Positions 1 through 7,376 of a stretch of DNA of 40,318 nucleotides are shown here, in pieces. Below the pieces are notes generated by a model. The model made no database searches and had not been told where the DNA came from. It worked only from the letters and a program-made list of their open reading frames with translations. Each line of letters starts with the position of its first letter. Positions within the stretch are counted from its first letter, which is position 1. The position numbers and the translations under genes are program-made. The stretch comes from Muribaculaceae bacterium (lineage in GTDB: Bacteria > Bacteroidota > Bacteroidia > Bacteroidales > Muribaculaceae): the NCBI GenBank assembly GCA_017449785.1, contig JAFTFA010000122.1, forward strand, positions 1-40,318, read 5' to 3'.

Positions 1-144
1 AACTCCTAGCCAACACGACGATAACAAATGTCAAGGAGTGGAGATGGCACAATCTGTTGCCCAATCCGTTGGCAAAAAGGCAGCGGACACTTCAGAAAGC
101 AGGGTGAAAATGAAGCTAAAACGGCGATTAACTTAACAGCCAAG

Positions 145-405
145 GACGGTTCTTTTGATGTAAAATCCACCACCATCAGTAGGCGGCTTCTGCCAAAGAA
201 CAACTGCAAATATACACATTATTTCACAATTGCGCCCATTTTGCTTGCATTTTTTTACTCCAATACCCTTTGTAATGCGTTATTGTCATGTATTTTGTGG
301 TTGTGAATGTCTTAATGGTACATATTTGGTCGTTTTAGGGGCTTTATGTCTGACTTTAAGGTTGCTGCAATGGGGTAAGTTCTTCAGCTTGGATGAGCCC
401 ACCAT
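145..405 (+). repeat. Degenerate copy A of a comM-fragment module
   Basis: Two blocks here recur after the ATPase gene. Block 2 (about 145-261) contains GACGGTTCTTTTGATGTAAA and continues to a T-rich stretch; it matches about 2209-2325 closely. Block 1 (about 341-405) matches about 2059-2126 and would encode [14 protein letters not shown], a decayed version of the ComM/YifB Walker-B region (GVLFLDELPEF in intact proteins). No intact reading frame joins the blocks. The small frames at 28-306 and 230-427 run through this relic and are not convincing genes. The remaining DNA in 1-144 and 262-340 shows nothing I can name. Confidence 0.6.
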
Positions 406-433
406 TACCTCCTTATCTTGTTTATAATCACTC

Positions 434-524
434 CCTAACCTATTAAATAATTGAGTTAAGGACTAAAAATAAATCGTAAATAGTCTCTAACGTATCAAAA
501 AAATGAGTTAAGGACTAAAAATAA
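434..524 (+). repeat. Two direct repeats upstream of the ATPase promoter
   Basis: The 20-mer GAGTTAAGGACTAAAAATAA occurs exactly at 453-472 and 505-524, and similarity extends leftward to about 434 and 486, so the unit is about 40 bp with a 52-bp period (close to five helical turns). The second copy abuts the -33 element of the following promoter. The arrangement suggests an operator; that role is inference. Confidence 0.75.
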
Positions 525-555
525 TTGCTTGTCTGGAAAATATGATTTATCTTTG
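525..555 (+). promoter_or_regulatory. Bacteroidetes-type promoter for the ATPase gene
   Basis: TTG at 525-527, a 20-bp spacer, then TATCTTTG at 548-555 match the Bacteroidetes primary-sigma promoter (TTG, about 20 bp, TAnnTTTG). The coding start follows 27 bp after the -7 box. Confidence 0.7.
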
Positions 556-582
556 CGCCAGTAAATCAACAAGAAACGGATT

Positions 583-2028
583 ATGGCAGCAAGCAGCATC
601 ATCGGGAGAGAGAAAGAGCAAAAGATTTTGCGCACGATATGTGAAGAGAAAGAGGCGCGCTTGGTGGCAGTATATGGTCGTCGGCGTGTGGGTAAGACCT
701 ACCTTATCAAACAATTCTTTAACGAACAGTTTGATTTCTTTTTCACAGGAAGTTTTGAAACGCCAATGAAGGTGCAGTTGGCACTTTTTAATGAAGCGTT
801 ACAAAAATATAGCCATCGTCAGTTCTCCATGCCGAAGAATTGGTTTGAAGCGTTTGGGCAACTACGTGATTATCTTTCATGTGCTCAGAAAGAACGTATC
901 GTGGTTTTTCTTGATGAATTGCCATGGATGGACACCCCTAAATCAATGTTCATCAAGGCCTTCGGCTATTTCTGGAATAGTTGGGCCTCTACTCGCAACG
1001 GGCTCACACTGATTGTTTGTGGCTCTGCTACATCATGGATGATTGACAGAATTATCGGGGACAAGGGTGGATTATACGGCAGGGTTTCAAGGTCTATTTA
1101 TCTTGCCCCTTTCAACCTGCACGAAGTTGAGCAGTTCTTAACTCAGCGAAAGGGAATTATATGGAATCGATATCAGATTCTTGAGGCCTATATGATCCTT
1201 GGAGGGATTCCTTATTATCTTGATATGCTTGAAAAAGAGTTACCTTTTGACCAAAATATCGATGAACTGTTTTATAGGAATGGTGCTCCTTTAAGAACTG
1301 AATATGATTTCCTGTTCCGTTCATTGTTCAAATCCGCTTCCATCTACCGCCAAGTGGTTGAAGTGCTGGCGATAAAAAATAAGGGATTGACATTAAAAGA
1401 GATAAAAGAAACCATCCGGGATTATAATGGCGGCGCATTGACTACTGCACTCAATAACCTGTGCCGATGCGACTTTATACGCAAGTATTCCTCTTTCGGT
1501 AAGAAAGAGCGCGGCAGCATCTATCAGCTCACTGACTTGTTCTCACTATATTTTCTCAAGTTTGTCGCGGGGCATTCGGGATTGGACGAGCATTACTGGT
1601 CTAACCTCAAAGAAAGCGCAAGGAACGCATGGGCGGGCTATGCTTTTGAACAAGTCTGCCTGCATCACATCAGCCAGATTCGGGCAAAACTGAGCATCAA
1701 GGGGGTGTTGACCAATATCTGTGCATGGTCCTCGCCTAAACACATCGATAAAGATGGGACAGAATGGCCTGGCGTGCAGATTGATCTGCTGCTGTGTCGT
1801 GGTGATCACATTATAGACATCTGCGAGATGAAATACTGCAAGGATCTATATACAGTTACAGGGGAATATGAGAAACACTTGAGGGAAAGGGCCAACGCAT
1901 TTGTCCACCTGACAAAAACGCGTGATGCCACCCACACGATACTTGTTACAACCTACGGGCTTAAACAAAACATGTATTCAAGTGGCATCTATGCAACGAT
2001 CACAATGAATGACCTATTTCTTGAGTGA
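583..2028 (+). CDS. AAA+ ATPase with PD-(D/E)XK-like C-terminal domain
   Basis: A 481-aa ATPase of the archaeal-type/DUF234-like group that is abundant in Bacteroidales and mostly uncharacterised. Seen directly: Walker A GRRRVGKTY (residues 32-40), Walker B RIVVFLDELPW (about 105-115), a sensor-like LIVCGSATSWM stretch, and a probable winged-helix region around residues 265-325 (KGLTLKEIKETI onward). Near the C-terminus an acidic residue in IDLLL (about 400-404) is followed by the E-M-K triplet (415-417), the layout of a PD-(D/E)XK nuclease-like core. The start at 583 fits the promoter at 525-555; an earlier ATG at 542 is in another frame and overlaps the -7 box. The gene is AT-richer than the core of the window and is bracketed by repeats, so recent acquisition is likely. 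Possible roles are defence, toxin-like activity or mobile-element maintenance; none can be chosen from sequence. Confidence 0.85.
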   Translation: MAASSIIGREKEQKILRTICEEKEARLVAVYGRRRVGKTYLIKQFFNEQFDFFFTGSFETPMKVQLALFNEALQKYSHRQFSMPKNWFEAFGQLRDYLSCAQKERIVVFLDELPWMDTPKSMFIKAFGYFWNSWASTRNGLTLIVCGSATSWMIDRIIGDKGGLYGRVSRSIYLAPFNLHEVEQFLTQRKGIIWNRYQILEAYMILGGIPYYLDMLEKELPFDQNIDELFYRNGAPLRTEYDFLFRSLFKSASIYRQVVEVLAIKNKGLTLKEIKETIRDYNGGALTTALNNLCRCDFIRKYSSFGKKERGSIYQLTDLFSLYFLKFVAGHSGLDEHYWSNLKESARNAWAGYAFEQVCLHHISQIRAKLSIKGVLTNICAWSSPKHIDKDGTEWPGVQIDLLLCRGDHIIDICEMKYCKDLYTVTGEYEKHLRERANAFVHLTKTRDATHTILVTTYGLKQNMYSSGIYATITMNDLFLE

Positions 2029-2058
2029 TGTGGATTGGATATATGTATGTTATTGTTG

Positions 2059-2325
2059 GCTTTATGGTTGACTATAAGGCTGCTGCAATGGGGCAAGTTC
2101 TTCCGCTTGGATGAGCTACCCGAGTTCAATCGCTCCGTTTTAGAGGTAATGCGGCAGCCGTTGGAGGACAGGATTATCTCGATTTCGAGGGCAAAATATG
2201 AAAAAAGGGACGGTTCTTTTGATGTAAAATCCGCCTACATCGACAGTCGTGCTTCTGTCAAAGAATAACTGCGGATATAGTCATTATTTCACAATTGCAC
2301 TCATTTTGCTTGTGTTTTTTTACTT
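2059..2325 (+). pseudogene. Relic fragment of a ComM/YifB Mg-chelatase-like ATPase gene (module copy B)
   Basis: The frame around 2098-2200 encodes [10 protein letters not shown] followed by [12 protein letters not shown] and ISISRAKY. This is the Walker-B segment of YifB/ComM ATPases (typical form LFLDELPEF...SVLEVLRQPLEDG). Nothing else of the roughly 500-residue family is present: no Walker A upstream and no zinc or C-terminal domain downstream. The frame then enters block 2 (2209-2325), shared with 145-261. It is a decayed fragment, not a functional gene. It lies between the ATPase and the broken DUF1016 gene and fills most of the gap between them. Confidence 0.7.
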
Positions 2326-2355
2326 GAGGTGCCTGGGAAATAGGATTTTGTTGTG

Positions 2356-2363
2356 TATCTTTG
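2356..2363 (+). promoter_or_regulatory. -7 promoter box before the DUF1016 relic
   Basis: TATCTTTG, identical to the -7 box of the ATPase gene, lies 5 bp before the ATG at 2369. No well-placed TTG is visible upstream, so this is a partial match; such close spacing would give a nearly leaderless transcript. Confidence 0.4.
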
Positions 2364-2368
2364 CGGTT

Positions 2369-2895
2369 ATGGAAAACAAGATTTCAGACCATCAGGCTGG
2401 CATGACGATTGACCGGCTCTCACAGCAGATTGTACAGGTGCAGGACGTGATGCAGGTGCAGGCTGCGCATGCGGTCAACCTATCGCTCACGGCACGCAAC
2501 TGGCTCATCGGGCACTATATCGTCGAGTATGAACAGCATGGCGAGGATCGTGCCCAGTATGGCGCTCAACTGCTCAACAAACTTGCAGCCAAAATTAATC
2601 GACGTGGCCTCAATGCTCGTCGATTAAGGGAATGCAGGCTATTTTATTGTTGCTATCCGCAATTGGGAACCGAAGTCATTTCCTTTGTCGGCAAATTACT
2701 GAGAGAAAATCAGATTACATCTGTTCCCGAGATTTGGCGGTCAGCGCCCGCCAAATTAGAACAATACCAAACTCCGCCCTCCAAATTGTTTCAACGGCTT
2801 AATAATACCGCCTGCAACTCCCCTCTGAGGACGAGATACGCAACTACCTGATGGAAAACATCGACCGCAACGATTTCCTGAACAAAGAGAAATAG
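2369..2895 (+). pseudogene. DUF1016/YhcG-family PD-(D/E)XK nuclease, internally deleted
   Basis: Reading from ATG 2369, about 145 residues match the N-terminal domain of the DUF1016 (YhcG) family: LTARNWLIGHYIVEYEQ, then YGAQLLNKLAAKI and RRLRECRLFY. The frame then runs into unrelated residues and stops at 2851. In a different frame, 2812-2895 encodes LQLPSEDEIRNYL and so on to a stop, which is the typical C-terminal tail of the same family. Intact members are about 340-380 residues, so the central part and the catalytic nuclease domain are missing and the two ends are joined out of frame. This is an internal deletion, not a simple frameshift. The family is found in restriction-like and accessory loci; this copy should be inactive as a nuclease. 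The ORF upstream of 2369 is ignored because it runs through the repeat module. Confidence 0.75.
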
Positions 2896-2950
2896 GGCAA
2901 GTCTTTTTCTGCTTGGATGGGGTTGCCCGGGTTCAATTGAAGTGTCCTGA
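2893..2950 (+). repeat. Module copy C (comM-fragment block 1, degenerate)
   Basis: Immediately after the DUF1016 tail the DNA reads GGGCAAGT, CTGCTTGGATG and GGGTTCAAT in the same order as GGGCAAGT, CGCTTGGATG and GAGTTCAAT at 2094-2130. It carries small indels and would not be read through. It is the third copy of block 1, so each accessory gene is followed by a copy of the same fragment. Confidence 0.55.
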
Positions 2951-3014
2951 GGCGTGTGGCGGTATCGGCAGCGTCTGTTATGGAGGGGGCGACAGGAGTA
3001 GTGCATATAGATGG

Positions 3015-3050
3015 CAATGGCGGCTTCACGGGGATGTGAAACCGCCATTG
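3015..3050 (-). terminator. Long hairpin downstream of the yebC-family gene
   Basis: CAATGGCGG...CCGCCATTG forms a 15-bp stem with one mismatch and a 6-nt loop, 28 bp beyond the stop codon. There is no clear T-run on the minus strand, so it may be a weak terminator or a 3'-end stabilising structure. Confidence 0.55.
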
Positions 3051-3077
3051 TTGTGGTGGTGTGGGATGGATGGGGGA

Positions 3078-3815
3078 TTACTCCTCGTCGTCACCGCCCT
3101 CGCTCTCGGCCATGGTGGTGAAGACGTTCTGCACGTCGTCGTCCTCCTCGAGAACCTCGATCAGGGCCTCGACATCGGCACGCTCGGCCTCGTTGACGTC
3201 CTTGTAGTCGGCGGGCTCATAGACGAACTCACTGCTCTTGATTTCAAAGCCGTTGTCCTCAAGATACTTCATGATGTCGCCGTTAGCGGCGAAGTCGCCG
3301 GACACGAGCATTTCCTCCTCGTCGATAGCAAATTCCTCGGCGCCGCAGTCGATGAGCTCCAGCTCGAGCTCGTCGGGGTCAACATCGGCCTTGGGAGCCA
3401 CGTGGAAGTAGCACTTGTGGCTGAACATGAAGGCTACGCTGCCCGAGTTGCCCAGGCTGCCGCCCTTCTTGTTGAAGTAGTTGCGCAGGTTGGCCACGGT
3501 GCGGGTGGTGTTGTCGGTAGCAGTTTCGACCAGGACGGCAATGCCGTGGGGGCCGAATCCCTCATAGATGACCTCCTTGTAGTCGCCGGCATCCTTCTCG
3601 CTGGCGCGCTTGATGGCGCGCTCGATGTTCTCCTTGGGCATGTTGGCTGCCTTGGCGTTGGCGATGAGCGCACGCAGGCGGGAGTTGCCTTCGGGGTCGG
3701 GGCCACCGGCCTTGACGGCGATGGTGATTTCCTTGCCGATACGTGTAAACGTGCGGGACATGCTGCCCCAGCGTTTCATCTTTCTTGCTTTGCGGTATTC
3801 AAAAGCTCTTCCCAT
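3078..3815 (-). CDS. yebC: YebC/PmpR (TACO1) family protein
   Basis: A 245-aa member of the YebC/PmpR/TACO1 family, cytoplasmic proteins described as transcriptional regulators and more recently as translation factors that help ribosomes at difficult proline-containing sequences. Seen: the family N-terminus (GRAFEYRKARKMKRW), the three-helix start with FTRIGKEI and GGPDPEGNSRLR, then NMPKENIERAI, YEGFGPHG, and GGSLGNSGSVAFMF. The length fits the family (about 240-250). The C-terminus is very acidic (ESEGGDDEE). It lies 56 bp downstream of pheT on the same strand, an arrangement common in Bacteroidales, so co-transcription is likely. An antisense frame of 313 codons covers the same DNA and is a shadow. 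Confidence 0.93.
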   Translation of the reverse strand: MGRAFEYRKARKMKRWGSMSRTFTRIGKEITIAVKAGGPDPEGNSRLRALIANAKAANMPKENIERAIKRASEKDAGDYKEVIYEGFGPHGIAVLVETATDNTTRTVANLRNYFNKKGGSLGNSGSVAFMFSHKCYFHVAPKADVDPDELELELIDCGAEEFAIDEEEMLVSGDFAANGDIMKYLEDNGFEIKSSEFVYEPADYKDVNEAERADVEALIEVLEEDDDVQNVFTTMAESEGGDDEE

Positions 3816-3871
3816 TGTTGTACTTTTTTATTGTGTTTAATAGTGAATAGTTGACAGTAATTGCTCAAGAT

Positions 3872-6337
3872 TTACCTCAACTTGGCACCGAGCTGTGTCT
3901 CGAGGTTCTTGATGATCTTGTTCATGATGGCATCGATCTGCTTGTCGTTGAGGGTCTTCTCGTTGTCTTGCAGGATCATGCTGATGGCATAGGACTTCTT
4001 GCCGGCCTCCAGCTTGTTGCTCTCATAGACGTCGAACAGCGTCATCGACTTCAAGAGCTTCTTCTCGCTGGCCTCGACCACGCGGCGGATGTCATCGTAG
4101 GTCACCTCGCGGTTCACGAGCAGCGCCAGGTCACGGCGCAGGGGGAGCGTCTTGGGCAGGTCGGAGTACTTGATGTCCTTCTTCATCGCCATCTTGCAGG
4201 CGAGGTTCCAGTTCATCTGTGCGTAATAGACGGGCTGGTCCACGTCAAACTTCTTGGCCAGTGCCTCGTCCACGACACCCATCACGGCGATGGTCTTGCC
4301 GCCGCGGTTGCTGTAGCGCAGGGCCGGTGCCAGGATCTCGTCCTCACACTGCTCGATGACCAGGTCATGGAGGTTGATGCCCATGTTGACCAGGACGTTC
4401 TCCAGGTCGGCCTTGAGGTCATAGACGTTGAGTGCCCTCACCTTGTCGGCCCAGGACTCGTCATGGTTGTTGCCGGTGAGCCAGAGGCCCATCTGGGTGC
4501 TCTCGCTGTAGGGGGCGAGGGCCTTTTCCTCCTGGCTGATGCTGCCGTCGTGGCTATAGACGTTGCCGAACTCGTAGAGGCGCAGGTTGGCGTTCTTGTG
4601 GTTGATGTTGCGCGCGATGCTCTCCAGACCGCCGAACAGGAGCGTCTGGCGCATGACGTTGAGGTCGCTGCTCAGGGGGTTCATGATGCGCACACACAGC
4701 TCGGCTGGCCACGTCTGCAGGCCCTCGTAGTAGGCACCCACGGTCAACGAGTTGTTCATCATCTCGTGGTAACCCACGCTGGTGAGCTGGTTGCTCACGG
4801 TCTCCTGCATGTCGTCGCGGAAGTCCACGTCCGTCTTGTTCGACAGGCTGCTGTGGACATCGTTGGTGAGCTCAACGTTGTTGTAGCCATACACGCGCAG
4901 GATGTCCTCCACCACGTCACAGGGGCGACGCACGTCCACGCGATAAGTGGGCACGACGAGCTGCAGCTTCTCGTCATCCTCGGCGGTAATCTCCATCTCG
5001 AGGCTCTTGACGATGTCGCGGATCTCGTCGTGGGGGATCTCCTTGCCGATGAGGCGCTTGACATAGTCATAATGCAGCTCGACGGGGAAACCGGGGAAGT
5101 CGTGGGCCTTGACATCGATGATGTCACCACAGATCTGGCCTCCGGCAATTTCCTTGACCAGCATGGCAGCGAGCTTGAGGTTATAGATGACCTCGTTGGG
5201 GTCGATACCGCGCTCAAAACGGAAGGACGCATCGGTGTTCAGGCCGAAGCGACGTGCCGTCTTGCGGATCCACGTGGGGTGGAAGTAGGCCGACTCGAGG
5301 AAGACGTCGGTGGTCCCCTCGGTCACGCCCGAGTCCAGACCGCCGAACACGCCGCCGATGCACATCGGCTCCTCGCCGTTGCAGATCATCAGGTCACGGT
5401 CGGTCAAGGTGCGCTCCACGCCGTCCAGGGTGACAAACTTGGTGCCCGCCGGGGCAGTCCTGACCACGATGCGGTCGCCCTTGACCTTGCTCAGGTCAAA
5501 GCAGTGCATCGGCTGGCCGGTGCCCAGCAGTATGAAGTTGGTGATGTCCACGATGTTGTTGATGGGACGCTGGCACACGGCGAGCAGCAGATCCCTGAGC
5601 CACTTGGGGCTCTCCTGCACCTTCACGCCGCGCACGGTCAAGCCGGCATAGCGGGGACATGCCTCGGCATTCTCGACGGTGACGGGGATGTCGCCGTCGG
5701 TGCGGTCGATGGCAAACTCGTCCACGCTGGGGCGGTGCAGGTTCACGGCCATGCCGTGACGCTTCATCCATGCCGCCAGGTCGCGTGCCACGCCATAGTG
5801 CGAGCCGCCGTCGATGCGGTTGGGTGTCAGGTCCACCTCGATGAGGTAGTCGTCCTCGATGCCGTAGTATTCGGCTGCCGGGGTGCCCGTCACGGCGTCC
5901 TCGGGCAAGACGATGATGCCGTCATGGCTCGTGCCCACGCCGATCTCGTCCTCGGCGCAGATCATGCCCAGCGACTCCTCGCCGCGCATCTTGGAACGCT
6001 TGATGGTAAACTCCTTGTCGCCGTCATAGAGCTTGGTGCCCAGCGTGGCGACGATGACCTTCTGGCCGGCAGCGACATTGGGTGCGCCGCACACGATCTG
6101 TACCGGGTCATTGCCGTCGCCCAGGTCGACCGTGGTGATGTGCAGGTGGTCGCTGTTGGGGTGGTCGATACAGGTCATCACCTGTCCCACGACCAGGCCG
6201 CGCAGGCCGCCCTTGATGGTTTCTACTTGTTCAACTGCGCCCACTTCCAGACCGAGCGAGGTCAAGGCCTCGGCCACCTGGTCGGGTGTGAGGTCCGTGT
6301 CAATATAGCGTTTGAGCCACTTATAGGAAATATTCAT
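3872..6337 (-). CDS. pheT: Phenylalanine--tRNA ligase beta subunit
   Basis: An 821-aa bacterial-type PheRS beta subunit, which with PheS charges tRNA-Phe in the cytoplasm. Domain order is normal: N-terminal MNISYKWLKRYIDTDLTPDQ, the tRNA-binding EMAP-like domain (about 40-155, VVGQV...HPNSDHLHI), B3/B4 domain (about 210-390, with NNIVDITNFILLGTGQPMH), B5 domain (about 400-475, ending at VEDILRVYGYNN), catalytic-like core (about 490-700, YEFGNVY), and a C-terminal ferredoxin-fold anticodon-binding domain (SDLPKTLPLRRDLALLV onward). pheS is not nearby, as is usual in this phylum. A -7 box lies 37 bp upstream. The long antisense frame (832 codons) is an artefact of codon bias. Confidence 0.97.
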   Translation of the reverse strand: MNISYKWLKRYIDTDLTPDQVAEALTSLGLEVGAVEQVETIKGGLRGLVVGQVMTCIDHPNSDHLHITTVDLGDGNDPVQIVCGAPNVAAGQKVIVATLGTKLYDGDKEFTIKRSKMRGEESLGMICAEDEIGVGTSHDGIIVLPEDAVTGTPAAEYYGIEDDYLIEVDLTPNRIDGGSHYGVARDLAAWMKRHGMAVNLHRPSVDEFAIDRTDGDIPVTVENAEACPRYAGLTVRGVKVQESPKWLRDLLLAVCQRPINNIVDITNFILLGTGQPMHCFDLSKVKGDRIVVRTAPAGTKFVTLDGVERTLTDRDLMICNGEEPMCIGGVFGGLDSGVTEGTTDVFLESAYFHPTWIRKTARRFGLNTDASFRFERGIDPNEVIYNLKLAAMLVKEIAGGQICGDIIDVKAHDFPGFPVELHYDYVKRLIGKEIPHDEIRDIVKSLEMEITAEDDEKLQLVVPTYRVDVRRPCDVVEDILRVYGYNNVELTNDVHSSLSNKTDVDFRDDMQETVSNQLTSVGYHEMMNNSLTVGAYYEGLQTWPAELCVRIMNPLSSDLNVMRQTLLFGGLESIARNINHKNANLRLYEFGNVYSHDGSISQEEKALAPYSESTQMGLWLTGNNHDESWADKVRALNVYDLKADLENVLVNMGINLHDLVIEQCEDEILAPALRYSNRGGKTIAVMGVVDEALAKKFDVDQPVYYAQMNWNLACKMAMKKDIKYSDLPKTLPLRRDLALLVNREVTYDDIRRVVEASEKKLLKSMTLFDVYESNKLEAGKKSYAISMILQDNEKTLNDKQIDAIMNKIIKNLETQLGAKLR

Positions 6338-6373
6338 AGTGTCGAATAAAAATTATAATCGCTTAAAAACGTG

Positions 6374-6381
6374 CAAAGTTA
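6374..6381 (-). promoter_or_regulatory. -7 promoter box for pheT
   Basis: On the minus strand TAACTTTG matches TAnnTTTG and ends 37 bp before the pheT start. A convincing -33 TTG at the right distance was not found. Confidence 0.4.
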
Positions 6382-6447
6382 CAAAAAAATCTCACTACCC
6401 GATAATGCGGTAGCAAGAAATTGAAAAATCGCCCGCATAAAAAATCA

Positions 6448-6488
6448 TAAAAAATCGGACGGCTGGACGCATCGCGCGTGAGCCGCCC
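6448..6488 (-). terminator. Intrinsic terminator after the LytTR regulator
   Basis: On the minus strand GGGCGGCT pairs with AGCCGTCC (one G-U pair) around an inner ACGC/GCGT stem and is followed by GATTTTTTA. It lies about 70 bp beyond the stop codon of the response regulator gene and before the pheT promoter. Confidence 0.75.
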
Positions 6489-6556
6489 TGGAAAAGCTAT
6501 GAGAAAAAATATAAAATAATGTTGTTGCCTGGTGGAGTGTGGCCTCACCATGATTG

Positions 6557-7327
6557 CTACTTGGTGAGGAACTTGCTGTTCAGGTAGGCCATGAAGGCGT
6601 CCTTGTAGTTGTCGCCGATGGGCATCGACATGCCGTCGTCGAGGATGACGTGATTCTTCTTGACCTCACTGATCTTGTTCAGGTTGATGATATAGGAGCG
6701 ATGGATGCGCATGAAGCGGCTCGACGGCAGGTGCTCCTCGATCTTCTTCATGCTCAGCAGCACGATGGTGGGCTTGGGGCGGTCCTCACAGGCGATGCGC
6801 AGGTACTCGCTCATCGCCTCGATGTAGCGGATGCTGTTGATGTCGATGCGCACGATCTTGTAGTCGCTCTTGACAAAGATGACGTCGTCGTTGCCGTCGG
6901 TCGAGACCTCGGACGGGGCCGACAACGACTGCTGGCGTATCTCGCAGATGTCCCTCACCTTCTGGGCCGCGGCCTCAAACTCGTCGAAGCCGTAGGGCTT
7001 CAACAGATAGCCCACGGCATTGGCCTTGTAGCCCTCGATGGCATACTCGCTATAGGCCGTCGTGAAGACCATCACGGGGCCCTTGCTGCTGTTCTGGGCA
7101 TCCAGCGCCTTGGCAAAGTCCATGCCGTTCATGTCAGGCATGTTGATGTCCAGGAAAACCGCATCGATTTCCTGCTGATCGATGACCTTCTGGGCCTCGA
7201 TGGCGTTGTGGCACTGGGCCACCAGCTCCAGATATGGAATCTTGTTGATATAGGTGACGAGTTTCTTGAGCGCCAGCGGCTCATCGTCGATTGCAATACA
7301 CTTGATCGTTGTCATAGCTTCTCTCAT
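6557..7327 (-). CDS. LytTR-family response regulator
   Basis: A 256-aa AgrA/LytR-type response regulator. The receiver domain (about 5-125) has the acidic pair IDDEP and the phospho-acceptor D60 in FLDINMPDMNG. The LytTR DNA-binding domain (about 150-250) shows FVKSDYKIVRIDINSI, EYLRI, FMRIHRSYIINLNKI and the terminal DGMSMPIG stretch. It is the partner of the LytS-type kinase that ends 50 bp upstream, and the two form an operon. The target genes are unknown. ATG 7315 (MTTIKCIAI) is an alternative start four codons inside the longer frame, and the alignment with family N-termini fits it equally well. Confidence 0.92.
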   Translation of the reverse strand: MREAMTTIKCIAIDDEPLALKKLVTYINKIPYLELVAQCHNAIEAQKVIDQQEIDAVFLDINMPDMNGMDFAKALDAQNSSKGPVMVFTTAYSEYAIEGYKANAVGYLLKPYGFDEFEAAAQKVRDICEIRQQSLSAPSEVSTDGNDDVIFVKSDYKIVRIDINSIRYIEAMSEYLRIACEDRPKPTIVLLSMKKIEEHLPSSRFMRIHRSYIINLNKISEVKKNHVILDDGMSMPIGDNYKDAFMAYLNSKFLTK

Positions 7328-7376
7328 TATTATTTCTTTTTGGGTACTACGGTTGATGATGATAAGACCTCCCTCG

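Noticed and set aside
28..427. Small frames at 28-306 and 230-427
   Set aside because: They run through the degenerate comM-fragment module, have no promoter or family match, and differ in frame between repeat copies.
3851..6349. Open frame of 832 codons antisense to pheT
   Set aside because: Same reason: high GC at third codon positions removes stops on the other strand; pheT is unmistakable.
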